From UBA10364 sp905182675 (lineage in GTDB: Bacteria; Bacteroidota; Bacteroidia; Flavobacteriales; Schleiferiaceae): DNA of 41,346 bases. Position 1 is the stretch's first letter. Every line of letters starts with the position of its first letter. Below the pieces are notes generated by a model. That model did not search any database and was not told the origin of the DNA. It saw only the letters and a list, made by a program, of their open reading frames with translations. The stretch lies in NCBI GenBank assembly GCA_963933975.1, contig CAWVWE010000017.1, positions 1 to 41,346 of the forward strand. The letters run 5' to 3'. A program made the translations under genes and the position numbers. This document shows positions 26,601-35,064 of this stretch, one piece after another.

Positions 26601-27659
26601 ATGGTAAAGATAGGCGATATTGAATTAGGTGAGTTTCCATTACTCCTTGCTCCTATGGAGGATGTGAGTGATCCACCCTTTCGTAAGTTGTGCAAGGATC
26701 ACGGCGCAGATGTTATGTACACTGAATTCATCTCTTCTGAAGGACTTATTCGTGACGCTGCGAAGAGTGTGAAGAAGCTGGATTTTTATGAGTATGAGCG
26801 TCCCCTGGGGATTCAAATATTCGGGAATGAGATTGACAGTATGCGTCAGGCTGCTGCCATATGTGAGGAATCTAATCCGGATATTATTGACATAAATTAT
26901 GGTTGTCCCGTTAAGAATGTTGCTTGTAAAGGTGCTGGGGCCGGAATTCTGCAAGACATTCCTAAAATGGTTAAAATGACTGCGGAGATCGTCAAGGCAG
27001 TGAATAAGCCAGTCACTGTTAAGACTAGATTGGGTTGGGATGAGAACTCTAAGTACATCGTTGAAGTTGCAGAGCGTTTGCAAGATGTGGGAATTCAGGC
27101 CATTTCTATTCACGGTCGTACCAGAAAGCAGATGTATAAAGGGGAAGCCGATTGGAGCTTGATCGCAGAGACCAAGAATAATCCTCGACTTCACATTCCT
27201 GTTTTTGGGAATGGAGATGTAGACAGTGGTCCAAAAGCTTTAGAGTATAGAAATAAGTATGGTGTGGATGGTATCATGATTGGCCGAGCGAGTATCGGGT
27301 ATCCATGGATATTTGACGATATAAAGCATTACTTCGCTCACGGCACGGAACGTGCTAAGCCCACTGTTCAAGAGCGAGTTGCTGCTGCACGGGAACATTT
27401 TGAGCTCAGTCTTATGTGGAAAGAAGAGCGCTACGCGATCATGGAAACGAGAAAGCACTATACAAACTACTTCCGAGGACTGACCCACTTTAAACCTTAT
27501 AGATCGAGGTTAGTGACCATTGAGAATCCTGCAGAGGTATTATCAACTTTAAACGAAATTGAGCAAGAATATATTTCCAAATACGGAAATGTACAGGAAT
27601 TGGGTGATCTCAATAACCTTCAGTATGGCAAAACCGAGGAGAAGCAGATCATTGTTTAA
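26601..27659 (+). CDS. dusB: tRNA-dihydrouridine synthase (DusB type)
   Basis: The 352-residue flavoprotein reduces uridine to dihydrouridine in tRNA D-loops. It shows L-L-L-A-P-M-E-D-V-S-D (14-24), the catalytic cysteine in N-Y-G-C-P-V (Cys102), K-T-R-L-G-W, I-S-I-H-G-R-T-R, and the FMN-phosphate-binding segments G-N-G-D-V and M-I-G-R-A. The ATG at 26601 gives the normal family N-terminus M-V-K-I-G-D; an open extension upstream is antisense to the CPBP gene. Its 3' end overlaps the convergent permease gene by 11 bases. Confidence 0.94.
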   Translation: MVKIGDIELGEFPLLLAPMEDVSDPPFRKLCKDHGADVMYTEFISSEGLIRDAAKSVKKLDFYEYERPLGIQIFGNEIDSMRQAAAICEESNPDIIDINYGCPVKNVACKGAGAGILQDIPKMVKMTAEIVKAVNKPVTVKTRLGWDENSKYIVEVAERLQDVGIQAISIHGRTRKQMYKGEADWSLIAETKNNPRLHIPVFGNGDVDSGPKALEYRNKYGVDGIMIGRASIGYPWIFDDIKHYFAHGTERAKPTVQERVAAAREHFELSLMWKEERYAIMETRKHYTNYFRGLTHFKPYRSRLVTIENPAEVLSTLNEIEQEYISKYGNVQELGDLNNLQYGKTEEKQIIV

Positions 27660-28860
27660 TTACAGCAACGTTTCTTGTCGCCCATGCGCTGAGTACTGTT
27701 CCAATGCTAAGCACAATAGCGGAGGTTAAGGCCAGATGTTCTATAGTTAGCTGAACAGGATAATACTCTCGAATGTAACCCGATCCTAGAGGTACAATGC
27801 CTACATATTTCTGTAACAATATAACAAGGGTTCCAAGCGTTAATCCAGCCAACCAGCCAGAGGCTACAATGAGCATTCCGTTTTTAAAGAAGACACCTCG
27901 AAGCTGTTTTTCTGATGTCCCCATAGACCATAGAGTTCTGATGTCCGATTTCTTTTCTAATGCGATGATGGTCAAAGCAGATACAACACCAAAACTAGCC
28001 AACACCACTACGAAAGATAAAATGGCTAAAACAACAAGCCGTTCCGAGCGCATCACCTTGAAGAGCGTGGCTTCTTGTTCGAGCGTATTGGCTATAACGA
28101 CACGATCGCCGAAGTAGTTTTCTAACGTTTTTCGCAGCTTCTTTTCTTCGCTAGAGTGAAACTCGAAATAAGAGGGCACTGTAGCGCCCGTAAATTCCCT
28201 TACCCATTTTTCAGGCGCAATTACATATTGTTGATCGTAGTCAGGTTGTATGGAGTGCACACCATTTGCAAATACAGTAACAGCATCAATAGCGTTGGAA
28301 AGATTCAGTGCCGTTGTTTTCGTAGTGACTTTGGGTAAATATACCGAGATGATGGGAGGTGGGTTTGTGCTTGAGATGCCAAGATGGTAGGCAACTCCTG
28401 AACCTAGACTAAGAGTATGGCTACCAAGGTCGAGACCAGGATCTGCCTGAGTGATTAGATGATCTTGTATTTTATGAGCGTCATTATAAGCTTCAGGGAC
28501 ACCAAGTAGATAGGCGATGTGCTGATTGTCCCCATAGGTTAAGAGTACTCTTTTTTTGTAAACAGGAATGACCTTTGTCTCGGGAAAATCGGACTTTAAA
28601 CGAGCTAAAAATAAGGAGTCAGTAGCATTAAGCTTGAGATGAGGACCATGTACAGGGCTTAGTTTTAAATCCGCGTTGGCATCTTCAAACTGTTCCGATA
28701 TGAGTTCTTCTAAACCTGCAAAAGCACTTAGAACTATCGTCATTGCGGCGGTTCCTAATGCCAAGCCAAATAACGCGGTTAGTGACATTAACCTTATGGC
28801 TCCGAGCTTACCTAGGGAGAAAAAATATTTTCTAGCGAGAAATGTAGAAAAGGAGCCCAA
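27649..28860 (-). CDS. FtsX/LolC/E-type ABC transporter permease
   Basis: A 403-residue permease with the MacB/LolE layout: one N-terminal helix at about 22-45, a large periplasmic domain (46-270), and three C-terminal helices at about 272-300, 322-350 and 368-392. Such permeases work with a LolD-type ATPase in lipoprotein release from the inner membrane. No ATPase partner is adjacent. It starts eight bases after rbfA and is probably co-transcribed with it, as often seen in Bacteroidota. Confidence 0.85.
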   Translation of the reverse strand: MGSFSTFLARKYFFSLGKLGAIRLMSLTALFGLALGTAAMTIVLSAFAGLEELISEQFEDANADLKLSPVHGPHLKLNATDSLFLARLKSDFPETKVIPVYKKRVLLTYGDNQHIAYLLGVPEAYNDAHKIQDHLITQADPGLDLGSHTLSLGSGVAYHLGISSTNPPPIISVYLPKVTTKTTALNLSNAIDAVTVFANGVHSIQPDYDQQYVIAPEKWVREFTGATVPSYFEFHSSEEKKLRKTLENYFGDRVVIANTLEQEATLFKVMRSERLVVLAILSFVVVLASFGVVSALTIIALEKKSDIRTLWSMGTSEKQLRGVFFKNGMLIVASGWLAGLTLGTLVILLQKYVGIVPLGSGYIREYYPVQLTIEHLALTSAIVLSIGTVLSAWATRNVAVIKQ

Positions 28861-28868
28861 TTGTGAAA

Positions 28869-29228
28869 TTATAGTATTGGGCTCTCGCCTTCACCGCGCA
28901 ATAGACGGTCAATATTCTCTTCATACTCTAAGCTATCGTCCACAAAGACGACAAGGTTAGGCACCACTCTCAACTGGCGACCTACGCTGTGTCCTAATGC
29001 ACCCCGGAGTTTTGCATTGTTTACGTTGAGGAATTTCTCTACTTCTTGGGTCATTGAAATTGGAAAAATACTGACATAGATTTTTGCCACACCCAGATCA
29101 GGACTTACACGTACTTTAGAGACGCTCAGTAAGGTTCCTGCAAAATGCTCACGGGCCAAATCTTGCAAAATAGTCGCCATTTCCTTTTGAAGAAGTTTGG
29201 CAATTTTAAGTTGTCTTGTGCTTTCCAT
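28869..29228 (-). CDS. rbfA: 30S ribosome-binding factor A
   Basis: The 119-residue KH-fold protein helps mature the 30S subunit and the 5' end of 16S rRNA. Seen here: the start M-E-S-T-R-Q, the block V-S-K-V-R-V-S-P-D-L-G-V-A-K-I-Y-V-S and L-R-x-x-L-G at the usual spacing, and V-P-N-L-V-V-F-V-D-D-S. I start at the ATG at 29228, the normal family N-terminus; upstream in-frame ATGs overlap a promoter-like element. Confidence 0.92.
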   Translation of the reverse strand: MESTRQLKIAKLLQKEMATILQDLAREHFAGTLLSVSKVRVSPDLGVAKIYVSIFPISMTQEVEKFLNVNNAKLRGALGHSVGRQLRVVPNLVVFVDDSLEYEENIDRLLRGEGESPIL

Positions 29229-29233
29229 AGGTG

Positions 29234-29241
29234 CAAATTTA
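29234..29241 (-). promoter_or_regulatory. Predicted -7 element of rbfA
   Basis: On the minus strand these bases read TAAATTTG, a perfect TAnnTTTG, only five bases before the rbfA ATG. As with dusB this predicts a leaderless or nearly leaderless message. No -33 TTG is seen at the usual distance. Confidence 0.4.
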
Positions 29242-29260
29242 CGCATTGACATCTAAGCAC

Positions 29261-29268
29261 TACCTTCG
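29261..29268 (+). promoter_or_regulatory. Possible -7 element of the ABC exporter gene
   Basis: TACCTTCG, one change from TAnnTTTG, lies 19 bases before the ATG at 29288 and is back to back with the rbfA element. Confidence 0.3.
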
Positions 29269-29287
29269 TTATGAATCAATTCCACAG

Positions 29288-31087
29288 ATGAAGTCATTTT
29301 TACGCATTCTCCAGTCCGTAAAGCCCTACATGGGCCTTGTGATTTTAGCCGCCTTTTTTAATCTTCTGACGGTTGTTTTTAGCATCGGCTCTGTGGGTTC
29401 GCTGATTCCAATACTGAATTTAATATTTGAAACACCCGGAACCGAGTTAGGTGAAGCCGCTGTATGGAAAGCAAAGCTTGCCGCTATGGTGCAATCACAC
29501 AAGCTGGAGAATGGATCGTTAGAGACCTTAAAGCTGGTCATTTTTGGTACGACCATATTATTTATTCTAAAAAATCTTTCTCGCTATGCAGCACTATGGC
29601 TGATGGCACCTGTTCGAAACGGAGTGGTCGCTCATTACAAGGAAGCGCTACATAGAAAATGGTTGGTCATATCCTTAAGAGCGCATGGCAAGGAGCAAAA
29701 AGGTGATCTATTGACAAGAGCTACCGCGGATTTAAATGAGATTGAATGGTCCATGCTCAAGGGAATGGAAGGTTTTGTTCGTGATCCTTTGATGATTATT
29801 GGAACCTTGATCGTCCTATTTACGATGAGTCCTGTACTGACGGGTTTAGCCATTGCCATTATACCTATTTCTGGTGGTCTCATTGCCACGGTAGGTAGAA
29901 GTTTGAAGCGTAGTGCTAAGAAGGCACAAGAAGAATTGGGCCAAAACACTTCTTTATTGGAAGAAGCATTAAGTAATGTTGCTATTGTACAGGGGTTCGT
30001 GGCTAACGAGGCCTTTAGAAGACGTTACGAGCTGAGCCTAGAGAATTGGCGCAAACATATGATTAGCGTCTTTAGAAAGCGCGATTTAAGCTCTCCCATA
30101 GCGGAGATTTTAGGCGTGGGTGTGTTGTTGGTGGTCTTGTACTTGGGAGGAAAAGAAGTTCTTGAAGGAAATAAATTAACCGGTGGAGAATTGGTTGCTT
30201 TTATTGTTCTTTTTTACCAATTAATACCCGCATTTAAAAACCTCACGAATGCACTTTACGACATTCAAAAAGGAAACGCTAGCGCGAACAGAATATTAGA
30301 GGTCATAGACATGCCAGAACCTAAGCAGGGATCTGTTCAGCCTTCTGAAGATATGTGGAGTAAGGGGCTATGGTTTGATGAAGTATATTTCAGTTACGAC
30401 GGAGAAGTACAAGCGCTCAATGGAATAAATATTAAAATCGCCCCAGGAAAAACTACGGCATTGGTAGGCCCTTCCGGTGGAGGTAAAACTACTTTATTAC
30501 ACCTGATGGCAGGGTTTGATCAACCTTCGAAAGGCTTCATTAAATTAGGAGATACGGTCTTGGAAAACTTGTTATTAGATAGCTATCGTAAGGAATTAGG
30601 TTGGGTTCCTCAGCACGCTATGTTATTTAACGATACAGTCGCCTTTAACGTGAGTATGTCTCTGACTCCTGATATGGAAGGAGTTGATAAAGCACTAGAA
30701 GCTGCCCAATGCATGGATTTTGTATCTAACCTGAAGCCGGGTGCGTTTATAGGGGAAGGTGGTAAGAACTTAAGTGGTGGCCAGCGCCAGCGCCTTTGTA
30801 TTGCACGTGCTTTTTATGTCAATCCCACTTTGCTGCTATTGGATGAAGCTACCGCTGCATTGGATAATGAAAGTGAAGCTCGAGTTCAAAATGCGCTTGA
30901 ATCCTTAATGAAGGAGAGAACAACGGTAGTAGTAGCTCACAGACTGAGCACGGTACAGCGAGCAGATACCATTGTTTATATTGATCAGGGACGTGTGGTA
31001 GAGCAGGGTTCACATCTGGAGCTGATGGCTAAAGAAGGCAAGTACGCGTCGCTTGTGGCGCTTGGAATACTTTCAACGGAAGAATAA
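29288..31087 (+). CDS. MsbA-like ABC exporter (fused membrane and ATPase domains)
   Basis: The 599-residue half-transporter has a six-helix membrane domain (about 15-330) and an ATPase domain (about 355-590). The ATPase shows Walker A G-P-S-G-G-G-K-T (about 394-401), signature L-S-G-G-Q-R-Q-R (about 495-502), Walker B L-L-L-L-D-E-A-T and H-loop V-A-H-R-L-S. It most resembles lipid or lipopolysaccharide exporters of the MsbA type, though substrate is not provable from sequence. Start ATG at 29288 gives a normal N-terminus. The epimerase gene begins at the base after its stop. Confidence 0.88.
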   Translation: MKSFLRILQSVKPYMGLVILAAFFNLLTVVFSIGSVGSLIPILNLIFETPGTELGEAAVWKAKLAAMVQSHKLENGSLETLKLVIFGTTILFILKNLSRYAALWLMAPVRNGVVAHYKEALHRKWLVISLRAHGKEQKGDLLTRATADLNEIEWSMLKGMEGFVRDPLMIIGTLIVLFTMSPVLTGLAIAIIPISGGLIATVGRSLKRSAKKAQEELGQNTSLLEEALSNVAIVQGFVANEAFRRRYELSLENWRKHMISVFRKRDLSSPIAEILGVGVLLVVLYLGGKEVLEGNKLTGGELVAFIVLFYQLIPAFKNLTNALYDIQKGNASANRILEVIDMPEPKQGSVQPSEDMWSKGLWFDEVYFSYDGEVQALNGINIKIAPGKTTALVGPSGGGKTTLLHLMAGFDQPSKGFIKLGDTVLENLLLDSYRKELGWVPQHAMLFNDTVAFNVSMSLTPDMEGVDKALEAAQCMDFVSNLKPGAFIGEGGKNLSGGQRQRLCIARAFYVNPTLLLLDEATAALDNESEARVQNALESLMKERTTVVVAHRLSTVQRADTIVYIDQGRVVEQGSHLELMAKEGKYASLVALGILSTEE

Positions 31088-31498
31088 ATGGAGCACTTAA
31101 CTAATATTGAACACTTAGGAATCGCAGTGAAGTCTTTAGAGGAAGGCAATGCTTTATACACGAAAATTCTAGGTACACCGCCCTACAAACAAGAAGACGT
31201 AGTGGCTGAAGGTGTGCGTACAAGTTTTTTTAAAGTAGGTTCTACTAAAATCGAATTACTTGAAGCTGCGCATGCAGAAAGTCCTATCGCAAAGTTTATT
31301 GAGAAGCGAGGAGAGGGCTTACATCATGTGGCTTATGCAGTAGATAATATCAAAGCTGAGATGGCTCGTTTATCTCAAGAAGGCTTTAGGTTACTAAACG
31401 AAGAGCCTAAGGAAGGTGCAGACAATAAATGGGTATGTTTCTTACACCCCAAGGATACTGGGGGCACTCTTATTGAGCTTTGCCAAGACCGCACGTAG
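31088..31498 (+). CDS. mce: Methylmalonyl-CoA epimerase
   Basis: The 136-residue vicinal-oxygen-chelate protein interconverts the two epimers of methylmalonyl-CoA. Expected metal ligands are present: His9 in I-E-H-L-G-I-A-V, Glu56 in K-I-E-L-L-E, His79/His80 in G-L-H-H-V-A, and Glu130 in T-L-I-E-L. The product feeds methylmalonyl-CoA mutase, linking it to pccB at 19763. It directly follows the ABC exporter gene and its last 57 bases are also coding for the convergent HAD gene. Confidence 0.93.
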   Translation: MEHLTNIEHLGIAVKSLEEGNALYTKILGTPPYKQEDVVAEGVRTSFFKVGSTKIELLEAAHAESPIAKFIEKRGEGLHHVAYAVDNIKAEMARLSQEGFRLLNEEPKEGADNKWVCFLHPKDTGGTLIELCQDRT

Positions 31499-32080
31499 TT
31501 CACGTTCTAAATCTCCTTCATGTATGTTAAACTGCCAGGTATGAATACCCAGCGCTTCCGCGGCAACTAGGTTAGCAGGGGTGTCATCAATAAAGAGTAC
31601 TTCTTCTGGCACGGCTTCCATCTTTTCAAGAACATGCTCAAAGTAATTGGCATTGGGTTTTCTCATGCCCATTTGGTAGGAAAGGAAAAGTCTATCGAAT
31701 TGATGAGTGAATGCATGCCAAAGAAATGATCCTGCTGTTTTTTGTATTGCCTTGATATGTGCCTCATTAGTGTTGCTCACTAAACACGTAGCATAATTCC
31801 TGGAAAGGTTTCGAAGGAATAATGTGTTATCGTTCAATTCTCCTAATAACGCATCCCAACCAATCTCAACTGCACGAGAACTTTGTAGGTATTTACAACT
31901 TACCGCGATATTTTGAAAAAATTGTTGGGTCGTTAACGCACCTATTTCATAATCCTCATTCAAGATTTGAAAATCAGATTTAGATAATTGTAATCCTCGT
32001 TTCTCAAAGCTCTCCTGTGTCCTCTCAGGAAATATAGGAATGAAGATATTACCGAAATCGAACCAAATTTGCTTAATCAT
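31442..32080 (-). CDS. HAD-superfamily (YihX-like) phosphatase
   Basis: A 212-residue HAD hydrolase. Motif I is W-F-D-F-G-N with Asp8; the Gly-Asn after it replaces the usual second aspartate, as is normal in the YihX-like subgroup. Motif II is V-S-N-T-N, motif III has the lysine in R-K-P-N-A-N-Y-F, and motif IV is F-I-D-D-T-P-A-N. A helical cap lies at about 15-85. It probably dephosphorylates a small sugar phosphate or nucleotide. Its 3' end overlaps mce by 57 bases on the opposite strand. Confidence 0.87.
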   Translation of the reverse strand: MIKQIWFDFGNIFIPIFPERTQESFEKRGLQLSKSDFQILNEDYEIGALTTQQFFQNIAVSCKYLQSSRAVEIGWDALLGELNDNTLFLRNLSRNYATCLVSNTNEAHIKAIQKTAGSFLWHAFTHQFDRLFLSYQMGMRKPNANYFEHVLEKMEAVPEEVLFIDDTPANLVAAEALGIHTWQFNIHEGDLERELRAVLAKLNKSAPSILGV

Positions 32081-32130
32081 TAACCTTGGTTATGAGTTGT
32101 GTATGCTTTGAACAAACAGATGCGAAATTG

Positions 32131-32988
32131 CTAATCGATGAGATGAATCACACCTCTAAGCTCAACGGTATTACCTACAGCTATTGATCCACATCGAGCC
32201 AGGATAAAGTAAACTCCTGGTGCAGCATCAGACCCTTCTACCATTCCGTTCCATGTTGCGCTCAAGTCGCTTGTGACGAAGACTTCTTGTCCCCACCTGT
32301 TAAAAACCGACCATTCCGCCCAGTCTGCGTTTTGGATGCTTGGCTTATAACGGTCATTTATTCCATCAGCGTTTGGAGTGAAAAAATTGGGCAAACTCAT
32401 TGTTGCACTATCAATAGGTGGTGGCGGCGGCGGTGGTGCAACATATTCGGTTCCATAGATATTGTCGAAATAAATGACCCTATCCTCCGGACGTCCAGTG
32501 AAATCGGGGAAAATCACCATCTGGTCATAAGTATTTCCTATGTGCGCACTGAAGTCAAATTCAATCTGCTCCCATTGATTGACGAGCGTATTGGCAATCT
32601 TTATTTCTCCTAAGGACCAATTATCATAGCGAACCAACTTAATTCCCACGTCGCTAATTGTAGTTTTATAAACCATAATTCGAATAATTTTATTCGAATT
32701 ATTTATAGTCCAACTTCCGATATCTGACCCATGCTGGGTTTCACATCCTGCAAAGGCTTGACCGTACTGCATAGCTTCAAAACGAGCAACGTTTGGACTC
32801 GTATTGATTCCTGTTGTATCGGGATTGGGTACTACTTGTAAAGGCGGATTGAAATCATTTTCAAAGACCTTCCAGTTCCATGTTGATCCGAAACCATTTG
32901 GCTCAAAGTCAACTGGAGCATTTTGAGCACTGAGAATACCTGAAAAAAATAATACCGTAGTTGTACAGATTTGCCGGAAGGCCATCAT
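32131..32988 (-). CDS. T9SS type B secreted protein with jelly-roll domain and CHU_C tail
   Basis: The 285-residue protein has a signal peptide (1-21, ending L-S-A-Q), a beta-sandwich region (about 25-185) ending in V-I-Y-F-D-N-I-Y-G, typical of carbohydrate-binding jelly-roll modules beside GH16 enzymes, then a linker of seven prolines (about 188-194), then a gliding-motility/type B T9SS sorting domain (about 200-285) with F-F-T-P-N-A-D-G-I-N-D and V-F-N-R-W-G-Q-E-V-F. It is likely a cell-surface or released carbohydrate-binding protein. I choose the ATG at 32988 because the signal peptide starts there; a further ATG follows at once. Confidence 0.85.
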   Translation of the reverse strand: MMAFRQICTTTVLFFSGILSAQNAPVDFEPNGFGSTWNWKVFENDFNPPLQVVPNPDTTGINTSPNVARFEAMQYGQAFAGCETQHGSDIGSWTINNSNKIIRIMVYKTTISDVGIKLVRYDNWSLGEIKIANTLVNQWEQIEFDFSAHIGNTYDQMVIFPDFTGRPEDRVIYFDNIYGTEYVAPPPPPPPIDSATMSLPNFFTPNADGINDRYKPSIQNADWAEWSVFNRWGQEVFVTSDLSATWNGMVEGSDAAPGVYFILARCGSIAVGNTVELRGVIHLID

Positions 32989-33010
32989 TCTTGAATTTCC
33001 AGTAAAAATA

Positions 33011-33018
33011 CGAAAGTA
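33011..33018 (-). promoter_or_regulatory. Predicted -7 element for the T9SS type B gene
   Basis: On the minus strand it reads TACTTTCG, one change from TAnnTTTG, 22 bases before the ATG at 32988. Confidence 0.35.
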
Positions 33019-33036
33019 AAATTCCGTGATGCCCAT

Positions 33037-33517
33037 TGTTATTGGACAATCATAGTACGCTTATTCAACGCTTAATGCGCTGAGTAAATGAGTTTGATAT
33101 TCTAACAAGAAGCCTCTGAAGATGACGCCACGCATCATAATTACCTGAAATGTGAGGTGTTTATATTAAGTAGAAAAGAGATAAAGCCAATCGAGCTCAC
33201 ATCTAAATTGGTTTGTCAGGCTGGGTAATACTAACCAAATAGCATATTGGAAATACTGCGCAGGGGATTCGGTTTATACTGGAGTAAAAACTTAAATACC
33301 GCTCTGAATTGCAAATGTAATGTGGGTGCGAGAGCTTAAATTATTTCTTAGACTTTTGACCTTAAGGTGTCTTTAAAAACGTCATTCAGTGTATATTTGC
33401 ACTTCAATGTTGAATCTGACAATGTGCTAGCCAAACCTATGTTTGGGTATTTTGACAGTATTCGCTTGAAGTTAATGTACTCTTAAAAGGCTTCCTTATT
33501 AAAGAGTGTATCAACAA
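33037..33517. other. Gene-free stretch before the tRNA gene
   Basis: No convincing gene. It contains two perfect TAnnTTTG strings on the plus strand, TATATTTG at 33392-33399 and TATGTTTG at 33438-33445; the second lies in a small palindrome (CCAAAC at 33431-33436 with GTTTGG at 33441-33446). Either could be part of the promoter for the tRNA gene, but neither has a TTG at ideal spacing. A longer-spaced inverted repeat (TTGGTT with AACCAA, about 33208-33240) may be chance. Confidence 0.4.
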
Positions 33518-33591
33518 GGGCCTATAGCTCAGTTGGTTAGAGCACCTGACTCATAATCAGGTGGTCCCAGGTTCGAGCCCTGGTGGGCCCA
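33518..33591 (+). tRNA. tRNA with CAU anticodon, probably tRNA-Ile2 (alternatively elongator Met)
   Basis: A complete 74-base cloverleaf: acceptor GGGCCTA with TGGGCCC, D-stem GCTC/GAGC, anticodon stem CCTGA/TCAGG with loop CTCATAA, T-stem CCAGG/CCTGG with loop TTCGAGC, discriminator A. CCA is not encoded. The acceptor has C4-G69 and C5-G68, the pairs known to be recognised by TilS, which converts the wobble C to lysidine. This favours Ile2, reading AUA codons, over elongator methionine tRNA. Confidence 0.93.
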
Positions 33592-33599
33592 CTGAAAAT

Positions 33600-33628
33600 A
33601 AAGCACTTCCTAACGGAGGTGCTTTTTC
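33600..33628 (+). terminator. Intrinsic terminator of the tRNA gene
   Basis: An 11-bp stem with one G-U pair (33600-33610 with 33615-33625), a four-base loop TAAC and a T run, starting nine bases after the tRNA. Confidence 0.88.
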
Positions 33629-33807
33629 ATTTTTGCCCATCCGATCTGTTTGTATGGCCTTAAGATGTTCTTAAATTACCTCAGGATTAAATATGGTAAC
33701 TTTAAATGGTTTATGAGTATTACGGAAGAGCTCAAAACTTAAGCTAGACTGAGTTTATTTAATTCGCGAGAGCAAGCAGTGACACATGAAATTAAGCCCT
33801 TGATGGT

Positions 33808-34842
33808 ATGAGAGATTTAAAATATCTATTTGCGTACACAGTGCCCATTTCAGTTTATATGTCGTTTATTTCGACTGGGATTTGGACGTATTCTGCGGTT
33901 ATCTATGTTTTCTTGATCATCCCATTGTTGGACTTGATTTTGGGTGAAGAAAAAGACAATCTTCCCGACGAAAGTGCTGCCAGCATTCAAAATAAGTGGA
34001 TTTTCGATGTCATGTTATTTTTAAATGTTCCAATTGTTTTTGGATTATTGTTTGTAGGATTTTCTTCAATTCAAACAGCTGATTATAATACTGTTGAAAC
34101 GATCGGCATCGCAATTTCAACAGGCGTTTTATTAGCAACGAACGGCATAAATGTGGCTCACGAATTGGGTCATAGACGTACGTATTTTGCCCGATTTACG
34201 AGCAAACTCCTATATATGCCGTGTCTGTACATGCATTTTTATATTGAACATAATTTTGGTCATCATTTAAACGTTGCAACGCCAGAAGATGGTGCTACTG
34301 CTAGAATCAATCAGTCAGTCTACTCATTCTGGTTTACGTCAATCACCAAGCAATATTTAGACGCTTGGAAACGGCAAAAAATAATCCTCGAAACCCAGAA
34401 AAAATCTTTTTTCTCTCTGAAAAATGACATGATTTTTTATCATTTGATACAGCCACTATACCTGTTCAGTATCTATTATATCTTCTCTTTTGATGTAATG
34501 ATTTTCGCAATCATGGTTGGAATAATTTCGATTCTATTTTTGGAATGTATCAACTATATAGAGCATTACGGTTTACAGCGTCAAAAGTTAGCTTCTGGCC
34601 GTTATGAGGGTGTCAAGCCCCATCACTCGTGGAATTCAAATTTTAAAATTGGAAGAATTACGCTTTACGAACTAACAAGACACAGTGACCATCATTTCAA
34701 ATCTTCAAAGAAATATCAAGTCCTGGATAACCATGAAGAGAGCCCTACACTGCCTATGGGCTATCCATCTTCAATCCTCTTAAGTTTTATTCCTCCGCTC
34801 TGGTTTAGAGTCATGAATCCTAAAGTGCCTCAAGTTAAGTAG
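33808..34842 (+). CDS. alkB: AlkB-type membrane alkane 1-monooxygenase
   Basis: A 344-residue di-iron membrane hydroxylase. The AlkB histidine motifs are all present: H-E-L-G-H-R-R (His118 and His122), E-H-N-F-G-H-H (His148, His152, His153) followed by V-A-T-P-E-D, N-Y-I-E-H-Y-G-L (His253), and R-H-S-D-H-H (His292, His295, His296). W-N-S at about 275-277 is another AlkB block. Hydrophobic helices fill residues 8-45, 65-112 and 208-247. The family oxidises the terminal carbon of alkanes or fatty acyl chains, using rubredoxin as electron donor; no rubredoxin gene is next to it. It is at the start of the AT-richer region right of the tRNA gene. Confidence 0.9.
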   Translation: MRDLKYLFAYTVPISVYMSFISTGIWTYSAVIYVFLIIPLLDLILGEEKDNLPDESAASIQNKWIFDVMLFLNVPIVFGLLFVGFSSIQTADYNTVETIGIAISTGVLLATNGINVAHELGHRRTYFARFTSKLLYMPCLYMHFYIEHNFGHHLNVATPEDGATARINQSVYSFWFTSITKQYLDAWKRQKIILETQKKSFFSLKNDMIFYHLIQPLYLFSIYYIFSFDVMIFAIMVGIISILFLECINYIEHYGLQRQKLASGRYEGVKPHHSWNSNFKIGRITLYELTRHSDHHFKSSKKYQVLDNHEESPTLPMGYPSSILLSFIPPLWFRVMNPKVPQVK

Positions 34843-34843
34843 G

Positions 34844-35064
34844 GGCAATGGAACCTATACGGACTATGATTACAACGTATCAAGTTCAGGAGCTTCTACC
34901 CTAAAGAAAAACACCCTGTTTAAGACCACAACCACAGCCAAGGAGCAAGGCGCCACTTCGCAGTCTACTCTAAAATTGAGTTTCACCCCACTAAAGACTC
35001 TGTTTTTCCTGTATCGCGTACCCGGGATTTCTAGCATACCAAACCGCCAACACCATGGCAACTA
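34844..35064 (+). pseudogene. Possible 3' remnant of a lost gene
   Basis: A plus-strand frame is open from shortly before alkB's stop to a TAA at 35062-35064 without a plausible start. The first 49 codons (34844-34990) read like coding sequence rich in Thr, Ser, Lys and Tyr (N-G-T-Y-T-D-Y-D-Y-N, then L-K-L-S-F-T-P) and have a base composition less AT-rich than both flanks. The last part overlaps the minus-strand membrane-protein gene. I do not recognise the family; it could be the tail of a gene destroyed by rearrangement, or chance. Confidence 0.25.

Noticed and set aside
26640..27194. 184-codon minus-strand open frame inside dusB
   Set aside because: It is a shadow of the well-supported dusB frame, with no motif or upstream signal of its own.
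34870..35061. 63-codon minus-strand open frame
   Set aside because: It overlaps the better-supported membrane-protein gene in another frame and shows no domain or signal peptide.
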